64,000 nt of DNA from Lytechinus pictus (taxonomy: Eukaryota > Echinodermata > Echinoidea > Temnopleuroida > Toxopneustidae): contig NC_087251.1 in assembly GCF_037042905.1 (NCBI RefSeq), positions 38,250,373 through 38,314,372 of the forward strand, in the 5' to 3' direction. Shown here one piece after another: positions 22,005 to 36,400 of the stretch. A program made the position numbers and the translations under genes. Each line of letters starts with the position of its first letter. Position 1 is the first letter of the stretch. The notes beneath the pieces are model-generated. The model saw nothing but the letters and a program-made list of their open reading frames with translations, was not told where the DNA came from and did not search any database.

Positions 22005-24379
22005 AACTTACAGTCACCAAAGCACATATTACCTGAATACATTTCTTTCAAATACAAATCACAATATTATCGATTATATAAAATTTCAAAGTATAAACAT
22101 CATTTGAGAAGTATAAAACATTCAACCAACGACACCTTCATCAAAAAAAGTAAATGTAACATAAATTAACATATATTATGTTTTTATCAGAATATACACC
22201 ACGACAGTAGAAGTTTATATAAATTTGAGGTAAAGTTTAGGTGGATAATCATTGTTCTGGTTTAAGGAAAAATTTACAAAACACGATAAAAAGTCCATCT
22301 GGCAAATATGCATATACTCAAAGCTGGGACTAATTATGGGCTTATCTACGAGATGACAATAGCATATTTTAGTAATATGATGAACTGAATAATGAAAAAT
22401 AATGAGAAGAGACTTAAATCTAATTCCAGCATCACAGTGAACCTTAAGATACAATGTCTACAAAATATTTTCAAAAATATAATTTTCAATCAAAGGCTCA
22501 AGCTACCAAATTATTTTAGTGCAATAGACATTGGCATTTTAGAGCATACATGAGCCGAATACATCATGTTAGGCAATGATATAGATATGCAACACCAATC
22601 CATAACTTGCAAAATCATTTGAAGATTTATAGAGTTGTCTTGTTCAGATAAATACTCCTTGTGATATTTCCAATCATGTATAGATTATAGTATAGACACA
22701 ATATAAATGGCATTTCATCTTATTTCAAATTAGAAAATGATTGACGAAATTGTTTTGGACAATAATTATGAGGAGAACCATCAAGTAACAAATCAATTTC
22801 AAAACAAACTGCAGCATATTTTTAGAAATATGTAATGTCTCTTTTCTTATCTTGCAGCATAGTAGTAAGCATTGTAGGGTCGTGAGTTTAAGCCAAGTTT
22901 TTCCAATTTTAAGATGAAAGGAATAATTTCAAGACAACTTTATACAGATTGTTGTGTCTTATGCATTTTTTTTTGGGGGGAGGGTTGGTTATTGCAAATT
23001 AAAATGCCTTTTTCAAGAACTTGAATTTGTATCATGAGACACGCTTGAATTGGACATCACTCAACGATTATATATTTTCATGATTTACTTTAACAAACTT
23101 GAATATATAGCCCGTAAAATGCCTGCATGATCATAATTACCATAAAGAATATTTCAATCATCTATTCGGTTTATTCCTGTATATTTCTCATCTTGAATGT
23201 ACATGAATTTCCATTATATTTCACTTCTTTCGAAACATTCAGGACTTCTCACCACCAGTGCCACTCCCAAATTCTTTCCATTTCATTGATGCCTGACTCC
23301 TAATAGTACTGTTAATATCACCACATAGTCCTTGTATATCGAGGTAGCAACCCGTCCAGTTACAAGATGAAATCTCACTAATATTCTTTCTTCATACTAT
23401 ATACATTAAGTAGCAGTTCCATTTCTTTCTGTCATGCAAATGTAATATTAATCATATTTACAGTGGCGCATATCTAAAAATTTAATCATTTTTGCCTGTC
23501 AAAATGAATAATGCAAGACTTTATACACGTTCGGTGGGAGACAGAATTGACCACCATCGTGATCCATTAAAAGATAAAACTCCAAGTAAAATTGCAAATC
23601 ATCCATCAATCTTGGAGTTAACTTCTTGGCATAAGCTTCTATATACAAAGATATATACACACATATACATGTATACTCTGAATATGCAACAATGCAGCAA
23701 AAAAATGAAAAGAGAAGAAATAATTCAATACATAGAGTATTATACACTTTATGAATATATTAGTTTTCTTAAGGCACTTGTGAACTGAATTATATTACTC
23801 ATATTAAGGCAAAAAAGTATTCTTAAACATTCTCATAACTTTGTTATCGATTGTAATGACTTCTCAGAGATACTATAATTGATGCGGATTCTACTTAAAC
23901 AGGACTTAGTGACTTGAAGTTATGTTTCATTTTGTTAGAGGTATTTAAATGTGCAAATCAATTCATAATTCATAACCTGACGTTGTATCACCTGAATCTC
24001 TACCTCTTGAATTTCCATTATGGTTTTTTGAATACATCTACATTGACTGATGAAATTGATTAGTTTGATGAATAGTATATCAACAAATTTTCGTCCGAGT
24101 TAGTGTTTAATAAATAAATAAATAGTAAATGCAATGAACATGCAGCAACATTTTTCTATCAGCAAATTTCTACCTTTCAAGTAAAACTGCCAGACTCATC
24201 CCAAAGGACTCACCATATTTTATGTGAAAGTCTGACACTATTTTTCTTTAAACAGTTACATGAGGTAAATCTTAGGATGCAGCATTGTTGAAAAAAAAAT
24301 CATGTCTTTCTTGAGATTCGAAGAAATTATTTTTTTAATCAAGTATAAAAAAAGATGAAGACTGCGGCATGGATGCTGT
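22005..24379. other. Spacer and probable 3' flank of the minus-strand transporter gene
   Basis: Very AT-rich with no coding signal. Part of it should be the 3' untranslated region: the nearest poly(A)-type signals on the minus strand are ATTAAA at 24111-24106 and AATAAA at 23175-23170. Frames at 23492-23788 show no family resemblance. Confidence 0.35.
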
Positions 24380-24497
24380 TCAGTAGATACCGAGGGTTGT
24401 CATGGTAACTGCTGTAGCGATGCCTCCAGCAAACATGGCTGGAATAGCGATGAAAGATAAGATTGAGAGTGAACCGATACCGGAGAGACCATGACCA
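24380..24497 (-). CDS. Transporter last exon, SGHGLSG and terminal helix
   Basis: Acceptor TTTTTCAG|T. Completes the serine and codes GHGLSGIGSLSILSFIAIPA, MFAGGIATAVTMTTLGIY and the stop TGA at 24382-24380. The carboxy-terminal helix with AGGIATA is typical of the family end. Confidence 0.9.
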
Positions 24498-27400
24498 CTG
24501 AAAAATGAAAAAGAAATAGATAAACAGAGTTAGATAAAGATCTTTTTTATTGTCTCCCTTATCCTTTCTTCCCTTTTCCTCTGTTTTCCTGTTTTATTTT
24601 TATATTTCACTACTTGAAAAAAAAGTCATACAGGGATTATTACCCTGTACTACTCAGTATCCCTGAATGAATGAAATTACATCGTAGGGCATTAAAATTG
24701 ATAAATCAATCCTTACCTGCATTGATCATGATCTTAAATGAACTGAATTATAGTTAAAGTCACTTAGATTGATAAAACAATCTTTACTTACTGTATCTTA
24801 TATTTACTTATATTGATCATGATCTTTAATGAATGAAACTAAGGTACAAGTTGTTCAGAGTGAGAATACATAACCTTTACTCTTTACTTATATTTAGCAT
24901 GATCTTAAAGGGATGAAATTATAGGCCCGTGTGAGTCTGAAGATTGATCAAACAATCTTTGCTGATATTCATCATCTTAAATGAATGAATTTACAGTTGA
25001 CTAATGTAGATTTATAAAAAATACCTTTAAACCCTACTTGTACTCATCATCTTTAAGTTACAATACGAGTCATTTTGATTGAGAAAACAATCTTCACCAT
25101 ACCTCGTACATCCTCCCGCCAATCTGGAGCCATAGATCATGACCACACCGCCCAGCAGTGCATGCAGGGGAGGAACTCCCACCGTTGAAGACCATGTACC
25201 AGAGGAAAGAGCCGAGGCTGCCGCACCACCAATCGCTGATGTGATGTACAGGACCTAGTGTTCAGAAATAAAATGTATTCATTTAAAATCAGAAAAAAAT
25301 CACTTTACAATCACAAACTCCACGTTTTTATCAAATGATTGCTTGTATGTGAACTATATTTAATTTGGAGGTCATTTCTCTTTTTTCTTTAATGCATAAG
25401 ACAAATCAAATTACAAACACAAATTGGATGTGTTTATTAAAGGATTGCTTGGTCAAATTATATTTCATTTGTAGGTCATTTTGTTTTAATCTGTATCATG
25501 TATGTTTATAATTTTGAGTGTATTTACTGATACAAACAAGGCCAAATGATTCATTTCAAATAGTGGTGGTCCACTGTTTGAAATTAAAAATAAGCATACA
25601 CTGTTAGAAAATTTATCCTTAAAATAAAAGAAGTTCCTGCAGCAGAGTCTCAAGAACACCTGTAATCTTACCAGATTGCGTAATCTTACAGGAAATTGGT
25701 ATTTGGTGTATGGAATCTTACAAATTTCCTTAAATAAAACATCCTTTTCCCCTTTTTAAACAGACCGGTTCTATTAAATTTGAGAAAAATTCCTATTTTT
25801 TGAATTTACAGAATGATTCTGTTATTGCTTTCTGCGAAATCTTCTTTTTTCTGTAAAATCAGGCTTTTTTTAATAGTGTACATCATAGGTAGATAGTTCT
25901 TCACTCAGTATTGGGGATGGCAGTTTTATATAATGTTCATATAAAATCATGATATAATAATGATATCCTACGTTATGCACCCAACAAATAGTGAAACTTA
26001 ATTTGGATACCCTGAGTATATGTGGTGATGCAACATCTAGAAGTGACAGAAGCAGAGAAGTCATCAGTTGGAGGTAAATGCTTCTATACTCAGTTTGCTG
26101 AATAGCAGACTCATTATATGACATTCGTATATAACCATGATATAATATTGACATCACACCATGCACCCCAAAAAATATTAAAACTAGATACAAACTTACC
26201 TGCCACCAATTCTTAAGGCCTGTCCTAGATGCCTTGAGATAAGGTGAGAACTTCTCAAGGAAGCTCATAGGAATCACCTGAGATACCAAGGTGCAATATC
26301 CTCTACTGCCACCTATTGGTTCATCCACAGCCAGGACGATGGGCAGCTGGAGACACCCGACCAGCATGCCTAGAACAATAGAGGGAAAAGATGGTGTACT
26401 GTGGGATTACATGTTTCTGGAAGAAACCACATTTTGATGATCGAAAACACAGACAGCATTTGTGTTTACCCATAAGATGAAAAACAAAAATGGTTTTGAA
26501 TTATGTTATATGTAAGGAAAATAAAGAGTATTAAAGTTAATGTCAATAAATGGACAATGCAAACATCAAATTTCTCTTTTGAAAGTGCATAAAATATACA
26601 AGGTAGCTATAGTCACGTACGATACCAGTACTTGTCACTAATAAAACGTTATGATTTTTTATTTGTTCTCTCTCTCCCGAATATACAATGGAATAAATCA
26701 AGAAATATTGATACAAACACCTGACTTAGTTCCAGACAGGATTACTTTTGTACATTCTGTACCCCTTTGGGATTACCAAAATTAGATGATTTGACCAAAT
26801 TGTGTCTAGTGGCAACAGACCACACAGTAGTCAAAGATCCTATTATGTTGGATACACTGAAACAATAGAAGATGCCTTGGGTTAAACTGCTTGGACACTG
26901 TCATGAAATCTAGGTGATATGTGAGACACAGTCATCGGGAAGTTGGCCTTATTAAGCGTTTCCTTCGTCCAATTCAATGATTCCGAACGTTGATTGACTG
27001 ATTAGTCTGTGTCAGGGAAGAGGATGGGACATGCTTCCAGCTTTAGATTCAATGGTCACGTTTGCAGATAATTAAGGACAACCATCTCTCGGTCTTTAGG
27101 ATTGTCACATCATGGCTCATTACATAATAAAACTTTAACAGTATCTTTGTCATCCAATAGTTACTTCCATGTCCCCGTCCCTGGGTTTGATTGGCTAGCT
27201 ATAATAAGAAGCAGTTTTACAATGTAATCATATCAAGAATTGCCGTTTATAAACAACTATATAAAAACATTTGGGGAATTTTTCCAGTGTGTCGAATACA
27301 GAAGTTGAATTTCCTGACGACCAAAATTATTTCTTGATATCAAGGATTGTATTTGTTGATATCAATATATTGATATAAATAATTTAATCAAATTAATTTT

Positions 27401-30400
27401 AATGAATAGTATTAAAAAGTGAAAGATTTTTACATACATAAGCATACGATGGCAAACATATGTCAAGGGCCTCATCTTACAAAGAGTTACGATTGATCTG
27501 ATCAACCACAACTATGGAAAGCCACCAACGTCAGCACCTGAACTGCATGTTTGTTCAAAATATTGGCTATATATGATGTATATTCATGCATCCATCCTTT
27601 TCCTGAAAATTCAGTGTGCTTCTCTTTGTTTGCAAAGGACGTTTTGCTAATTTTATAGTAAAAAATTATGACATCGTGGGATTTCCATATAGCTGAGAGT
27701 GATCAGATCACTCGCAACTCTTCATGAGACAGGGTCCAGGTGTGACAGCCCTTAATACTAGAAACTAATATAGGGATGATGACGCGGGGAGGATGGTGAA
27801 TGGTGTGGTTAGTGTTCACCCTTTTATTGCAAGTGACAGCCTGAATCTCCACAAGTATCAGAATGAGGTTACCCCGAGCTAACTCGACCAGAATGACTGG
27901 TGATGAGTTTAAAGAATGTTGAGAGACTTTCGTAACAGTTCCCCATTCCCTATGTTTCACCTCCTTTCCTGTCTTCACAAAGTGCTTAATTATGAACCCA
28001 AAGAACTAAATAATAAGTTACATTTATAAAGAGCATAATAATCAATATTTCTTAGGCTTCACATAGAAATTATTATTACCCTGGCCAACGGATCCTGGCC
28101 TGCCCACACACAATGTATGCACTTTCTCCACTCCTTGGGGGACGTTCCAACAAGAACTATAATTTTTCATTCGATTTCCTTCCTTCCTTACTTCTTCTTG
28201 CATCCTTTATTCGACTACCTCCCTGATAATTGTTTTATTTTTTTAAAGAATATTTCATGAGACCAATCAATGATCAAATATGGTTACACAAAATTGATAA
28301 AGCACATCTACTAGTTCACATCTTGTCACCTAACTACCCACAAATTACCAAATCTGACACTGACATGTTCCTCCTGAAAAACCCACAGTGTCATTGTAGA
28401 GGTGTTCATTGTTTGAAATTGTTTTCACACTGTTAAACTTGAGCATTATAACAATGTGGATGGCATCTGCACATAGTCCACTGTGTGAATGCACTGTGAA
28501 CACTGTGAACACACTGTAAATGCGCTGTGAATACATTGAACACAATGTGAATATACTATGAACACACTGAATACACTGTAAATACACCGTGAACACACTG
28601 TGAAAACACAAAACACACTGTAAATACACTGTGAACACACTGTGAATGCACTGTGAACACACTGAATACACTGTGAACACACTGTAAATGCACTGTGAAC
28701 ACACTGAATACACTGTGAACACACTGTAAATACAATGTGAACACACTGTGAACGCACTGTGAATACAATGTGAATACACTGTGAATACACTGTGAACACA
28801 CTGTAAATACACTGTAAACACGCTGTGTATACACTGTCAAAATAATGTGAACATAATGTGAACATATTATGTGGCATTGTGTTCTTTCCATCTGGTATCA
28901 GTGTGGAATTGTTTTCACAATGTGAAACTTTAGTATTTTAACAATGTGGATGACATCTGCACATAGTCCACTGTGTGAATGTACTGTGAACACTGCAAAT
29001 TCATTCTGAATGCACTGTGCACACTCTGAATACACTGTGTGCACCGTGAATACGCTGTGAACTTAATGTGAAAACTATATGAACACATTGTGAATACACT
29101 GTGTACACACTGTGAACACACTGTGCTCACACTGTGAATACACTGTGAATATGCTGTATACTACACCGTGAATACAATGTGAACACACTGTGAATACACT
29201 GTGAACACGCTGTGAATACACTGTAAACTACACTGTAAATATGCTGTCAACACACTGTGAATACACTGTAAACTTTACTGTGAATACACTGAACATATTG
29301 GGTGGCGTTGTGTTCTTTCCATCTGGTAAGATACACCACCCCTTTTCGTACTTTCTGTGTATACTGTCGCTTAAACTCTGATATAGACTGTCAAAACAAT
29401 TGTTGATTTCATTTTCTACTTCACTGCAAAGGCTTCATAATTTGATGAAAATAAATTGGTAAATTTTAGTCATAGAAAGGGAGCGACTACTCACCAGCCA
29501 GAACAGGTGGCCATGACCTAAGCGAAATAAAATCAATCAATCCGGTCAGTACATCACTCGCGTTAGGGCTTGTAAGCTCGGTCTGCCATGGGGCCATGTA
29601 CTCGATTAGGACCAGGGCTAGCATGATGACCAGGGCTACTGGTAAGGCGAAGATGATGTATGGCACACCAACATGTTCATCTAACCTGCATGAAGGTAGA
29701 AATAAAAGATGCATTGTCATGGCAGGCTATAAATACTTTCGAAGTTTTATTCCATTTATTGTGATAACTTACAGTGAGGAGTGTTTATGTAAAAAAAAAA
29801 GTTGACAAATTAAAGCTCTCTTTGAAGAAAAATAGTGAATTTCCAGTCGCTTTCAACTCCCTTTGGTAGAAACGTCAAGGATCACTCCGTTTCCAGTGAA
29901 TTAGAGTAAACATACGAATGTTTTAGGCAGTTTCACGTTAGAAAGTGTGTAATTCACTCAAAAACAAGTGAAAGTCACTCCTGATCTAGTGAATATAATT
30001 CATATGACACTTTCTCCAACGAGTGACTTCTTCACAAGCTTTTTAGAGAGTTATATCACGGGTATGTAACAATCATTTGGAAAAGTGGCAATTATTCACG
30101 AGAAAATATAGTTGTATTACAACTACAGGACAAGCGGTAAACAAATCATGGTTGGTTTTATTTTTTAATCTGATAAATGTAGATCTCTCACTTGAGTCAT
30201 TCATGTCATCCCTGGCCCTTATTAGTGGTTTGTGTGGTTACAAATGTTAAACCATAAAAATCGCTGTGGCCGTGATTATGACCAAACTCGTTATATGGAG
30301 AATAGTAATTGGAGCGACAGTGTCCGTATATTTATAAGCAGAACGAAAGAAAGGGGTTAAGTGGCGACTTTTAAGTGATATCTGTCTCGTGCGATCGTTG

Positions 30401-33400
30401 TCTTCGTTTCTTTGTGTTCATAATGTGTTTCTTTACTCAGTAAACTTCCAAACTCCTACATCATGCTCTAAACCAAAGTGGACTTAAAATATTTGTGATT
30501 TCACATCTTTAGGAGAAAAGGACAGAGGGAATTTAATTTGAAAGATTACTAAGAGAAGAACGCATCTCAAACAAACAAACAAAAAAGATAGGAAAGAGGA
30601 AGATGCTGAATGAACCAGAGGGAGATGAGAGGGGGTGGTAGGGAAACCCCAAGGAAGAACAGTATTACAGCTTTGCTGATTTGTTTTAAAAATGATATGT
30701 TTTGTTTTGTTTGGGGGGAGAAGACAGAATTGAGCGAGAAGTACTAATATATCCAATTGTCATGATTGTTTTCTGAATTAAATCACGTTTTTAACTTTTG
30801 AAATCGAAAATCTTATATCTTCTTATTACGTCAAGAAAAAAATACTCCGACAATAAACAAAGTTCAAGGGCTCATATGGAACATTACAAAATGCTTGTTT
30901 GAGGTCAGAGATCGGTCAGTGTCTTGTCTCCGTCAGTTCGTTACATCTAATCGCGCGTCTCACGGCGATGTGGCCTTGTCGAAATCAGAAGACAATTATT
31001 ATTTGATCAGTATTAATAGGCTGTCCAACTACGCCCCCAATTCTTTCTTTGTGGAACACCCTTGGACCCCATACCACGCACTGTGGTAAACTCCCTGTCA
31101 GTCTTATATTTAGAACAAAAAAATAAGATAGAGATAAATCGTCTTGCATGGCCACTTTTTTTCAGTTTGTCTTCTCTCTCTCTCTCTACCTCTCTCTCTT
31201 TATTATTATTAACGCATTCATTACGCCAAAAAAAATATACAGGAATAAGTTCATAGAAAACCAATGTAATTCGGCTACAATGAAAAATTCGGTTTGGTGA
31301 AAATTTCAGTGTGAAATGGTAATCTTTCACCGCTGATGATTTGGGTTTTTTTTTTCTCGAACAATTCGGGTAACAGTGTATACTGGGTAAGTTGATATAG
31401 GCCCACATTGGCTATATAGTGTTTGCACCCTTTACAACATTTTCCCAATAGGCATATACAACTAATTCTTCTTTTCCGATGTATTCTCAGTATGTCTTCC
31501 CTGTATATGCCTTTCTCAATCTCATCTCAGTCCCTTTCATCCTCATGCCCCTTCCCTCCCTCAACCCCTTCCGCCCTCCCATCCCCTCCCCAATACAAAT
31601 TCCCCTCTATCCCTCCCACCCTCCCTAGTGGCAGATCAAGGGGGTTTAGCCTTGGGCTCCCTAAAAATAATAAATAAAAGGGGGCTCACGAGTGTCGCGA
31701 ATACAGAAAAGTGGCGGATCTACAGGAGGGGAGGGATAAGGACGCAATACGTCCGCAGCTCATTGGGTCAAACAAACATGGCCGGTCACCCCCCCCCCTC
31801 CCTCTCTTAGCAAAAAGCTAGATCCGCTGCTTCTCCCATCGCTCCCCTATATACCCCCTCCCATTCTGTCGCTCTCACCCGCCCACCCTCCCTTCTTTCC
31901 ACCCCACCCCAATCCACTCCCCTCTATCACTACGACCCCTCCGGTGTATAGAAAGGTGATTCGAACCCCTGTCCGCGCTTGTCATCAAGCTCACTCAACC
32001 ATGCAGCCCAATTTCTTGAGGTGCCTTCATCATCTTCCGCTCGTCGGCTTGTCATCTTTTATCAGATCTCGTACCGACCTTCCCCCCTGCTTTATCGAAT
32101 AGAGGTCTGTGCCAGCTATGGCTGCAGGCGATAGATGAACTTGATAGATATAGTCTTGCTACTTCCTCTCATATTCCTGATAAAATTGTGCAAGTTATCG
32201 CGTAATAATAATTCATTTACTTATAATTATGGAACTCATTCGGTTATTCAGTCATTATTGTGAAAGATATGTGGTTATTAAATTTAATTTATAATATTTT
32301 TCTGCAAGTTATTTAGTAATGACTATGCAAGTTCCGGAGTATCTTTAATTATACTTTAAAGCTCTGATGAGAAGTTACAAGTTTAATTGTTCAATAGACC
32401 AAATATTATAAACTTCAGTAAAATATATTTTCCCCATATTCCCAATGAAATGATTAAGAAAATGGTGGAGTCGAAATTCCTTAAAACCCTACTTGGATTC
32501 ATAATAATGCTTGGAAATGCGGTCATTTTTTCTTTCCACAATATTATGATTTTTGCAATGGTGAATTATGATGCTTAGTATAGTCACATATGGCTTACTC
32601 TTAAAACGCAGTAAAACTATTTCTTATTGATAATTCCCTTTTTTATTCTTCGTAATGAAATTAATAATGCATTTAACAAAATCATTATTAAGGGTTTACT
32701 AGACTACTCCGTTTACGATAAAAAAAATCTTGATTGCCCTTATCAAATCAAGTCTTGGAACATTTCGCTACACTTATGTAAAAAGAAATACCAGCGAGAA
32801 TTAGGTCAGATCTTAGAAAGAAGGGCTTAAAATTTGATTAACTATACGAAAGAATATTATCTAAATTCAGTTTGACCAGACGAATTTGATTAAAAAACAA
32901 AACAAAACAGTTATACAGGTCTACAGTTGCGAGACTATACATCACAGGTGTACGATAAAGCAATTACAGTAGACAATAGCAGAAATAGAAAGGAAGTGAC
33001 TCGCCGTATCGCCTCAAAAGTCAACAATTATGTGATTAGGAGCCGCCAACAGACACCAGGCACACATCTCTCATCACAATCATCGGGGGAGCTCCGGCAT
33101 GGGACCTATCACAAGATTCGCTACTCACTCCGGTGTGTCCTGTCAAGGCCAGCATGCATTGCCAAGTTCGTTGTAAAAATAAAACAGGTATCGCCCTACA
33201 TAAAACCCAGCTCAGCTCAGCTCAGTCATCTCGAAAAGACCTGACGACAGACTCGACTTGTTATGAGGTAAGGGGGGCACTGCCACTTTCATTGTAACGT
33301 TTAACAATGTCTTTGCACTTGTCTTGGTGCATGCGAGTATGCGACCCTATATTCTATCTCTCTTCGTCTCTTTAATTCAAATTCCCCTTTTCCCCAACTC

Positions 33401-36400
33401 TACTCCCCTTATTTATAGCTTCCTTCCCCTCTCCTCCCCCTCCCTCCTTTCCCTCGTCTCCGTGTGTCTCTATTCTTTCTCTTTTTCTCCCCTCCTGTGT
33501 CTCAATGCAATAGAAGTCAATAACATTGCCGTCTAGTGGTAACTTTAGTAAAATCCTTGATTTTGATTGGCTGTTGGAGCTACTTTATACCATTGCATGC
33601 ATGACAAATTACCATAATCCTGAACACTTGTATGCAACGGAGCCATCACTCGTCTTTTTCTCTCTCAAACCGATACAATTACGTAATCCTATCATTTCCA
33701 TGTTTTTATACAACTCTGTCACTCCAAAGATCTCTTCACTTTCCTACATTTAAGCGATTTACATGTATTTACGTTCCTCTCACGTAGATATGAAAACACC
33801 AATCTAAAGGGGTCACCGGGAGGGGTCATGAACTCCGACTTTCCTACGTCTGGCTCACATAATAATTGCCAATTCTTTAATGAAGCTTTGAGAATTGTCT
33901 TTTTGAGCGGAGAGATGGAGACTAATGACTTACTTTTTCACTGTTATCTGCTCGGAGGGTCTGATCATGTTATTGACAGATTCTTCTGTGATTCCATACA
34001 GCACTGCACCAACCAAGCAACCGATGAATGTCATACCTGTAAATTCAAAGGATAATACGCAAGACAATGTTCATGATCATTCCCTCAAGCAAAGTTTTAT
34101 TATTTCAAATTTATGTAATCCAATGTGATTACTTGGATTTCGACGCTTATGACGCCCAACTTAATATCGAAATTAGCCCACTAGATATACACTTCATAAT
34201 AATCACAGATTATCGCCAAAGCAATTCTGTTTATCTTATTTCTAGAAAAGAAGCATGTTTGTGTCCGGTGAAAGAAAGAATAAATGTATTTGCCGAAACC
34301 CACCGACAGAGTCCTTCAAATAGCAGAAAAGGAAACACGGATGGTCATTAGAGCAAAAATAGTAGATTAACAATTACTAAAAAAAAGAAACATGAACACG
34401 CCATGAAATAAAAACACAATCAATCCAACTACGTTATGTCGTGTTTGTTGGTCTTCTGTAAAGTGTGTTATTTTGGGGGGACATTTACCGCTTTATTGAT
34501 TTTTTTTTCCACGTTATTCTTGGTAAATTATAATCTTTATGTTGTTGACGGATTCTCGTTGCATTGTGGCCACTAATCAAAGGTTTATTAATTTTCAGTT
34601 GCATATTTTGGGCTCAAATGCTCACCCGTTAAACTTCACATTCTACCGTGTGAAGGGGCACTAATCGCTTTCTGAAATAACTTCAATTTTCAAAGAGAAT
34701 TTAGTTTAAAAGTGATGAATGTCACACTTGAAGCTTTCCTTGTATAACTTTTTTTTCAAAGAACACAATCACATTGATGTATCTTTACTCTCATTATAAC
34801 AAACATGGGAGCGTTTCTTGATAAGTCTTTTTCAGTGATTTTCACCAACTACTTAGCTCTCAGCCAATCGAGTGCAAGGATTTGTAGTAGCTTATAACAT
34901 CTGTCGGCGAAAATCTCTGACAAAACTTTTCACGGGACGCTCTCCATGTCCAGTTGATACGTCCGAAAAAGAGCTGAATCAGTTTCTTCTTTTCTTCCCT
35001 TTTTGATTATTTTTTTAACTTATTCTCACGTTTGCTCTAGATAAGATTAAAACAAAGATTTCCGAGCATGTATTCATTCAGCGCCAACGTTCCAATCAGC
35101 TTTTCGAAACCTAACTAATGATTCCTTGAAAATCTCAACTGTTCAAGTACTTTAACTAGAGTGATAATCCGAAAACAAGAGAGAACATTTGGATGCCCCC
35201 ACTAGCATTACTAGAAGGGGATGCTCAACAAGTGTTTCTGACAAAACTTGCTTTTTGACACGATGTCTTTTGCTTCATCCCTAGGGAAACCTTGTACGAT
35301 TTTCTACAATTAAAGGGACTATGGTGATGGGTAAATTGCAGCCATCCAGGAATTAATTGAGTTCAAATGATCATCATTTTCGAAGAAATGGAGTTGGGAG
35401 ATATTCTTTAAATGAAATTCGTTGACGATGGTTCGTTAGGATTTACACCATCGAAGAATAACAAATAATTCGGTTCCAATATTGAATGGGAAAAGAACTG
35501 AAGGTGATTGGGATTAGGAAGTAATTGAAATAATTGAATTCGTAGTAGTAACAGTAAGGAAACAAACATTCAGTTTAATATAGGCATGGTACTGTTTCGA
35601 AAGAGATAAAAAGTAATCTAAAAAAAGAGAAAAGCCTTTTAAGCGCTATAGTCGTACTAATACAGCGGTCCATTTTGAGAGGGCATCTTAAGTAATCGTA
35701 TGGGCAAGTGCTGCTAAAATTTGGAGGATCCGGCCGTAACCACTTGAATTGATTTAACCAACCCAAATTAAATAACCGAAGACCTTGCAAATATGTGGTT
35801 TCTCTATTGCATTATAGGGTGAGTGACTTCATCGTCTTACTTCTCCGTGAAGAAAGGTAGATTTCGCGACAGCTACGCAGACGCTTTCTGGAACGTAGAA
35901 AATCTATTGTCGAATACACTTTGAGGCAACGAAGTCTTTATCGGAGGTCGGTAAACCAAAACATTACTTTCGTTCGTGACTCTTATTTGGACAAACGACA
36001 TATTTGCGATTTTTTCGTTAGTTTTGAAACGTTGGACAAAACTGCTGTTCTGATTCACCGACCCCCCCCCCCCTTGATAAAGCCTTCATTGTTATTTGAC
36101 TTGCACTTTCAATGCATTTGCTGCGTTGTATGATTCATGCCGCGTCGTTGAGCGAAAGCTCCCTATTGACAATCTGAAGCACGCACTTCAAAAGTCAAAC
36201 TTCGCTCGAGACTCAGATTTTTGAAATTCGAATTCTAACCATGTTGGAAGAGTCTTCATATTTTCAAAATTTTCACACAGATATTGGACTGAATCGAATT
36301 CAGTTCCAAATTCATCACCAAAATATCGCTGACATATAGGCTACGACAATTTCTTATCATTGTTATTTGGGAGATGGAGTTAACATAATACGGTATGGCA

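Noticed and set aside
28345..28891. Three overlapping minus-strand frames of 111-158 residues rich in Cys, His, Val and Phe
   Set aside because: All three read the same peptide from an 11-bp tandem repeat; this is minisatellite sequence, not a gene.
28484..29300. Regular short repeats that might suggest a CRISPR array
   Set aside because: Units are head to tail without spacers, and the DNA is eukaryotic.
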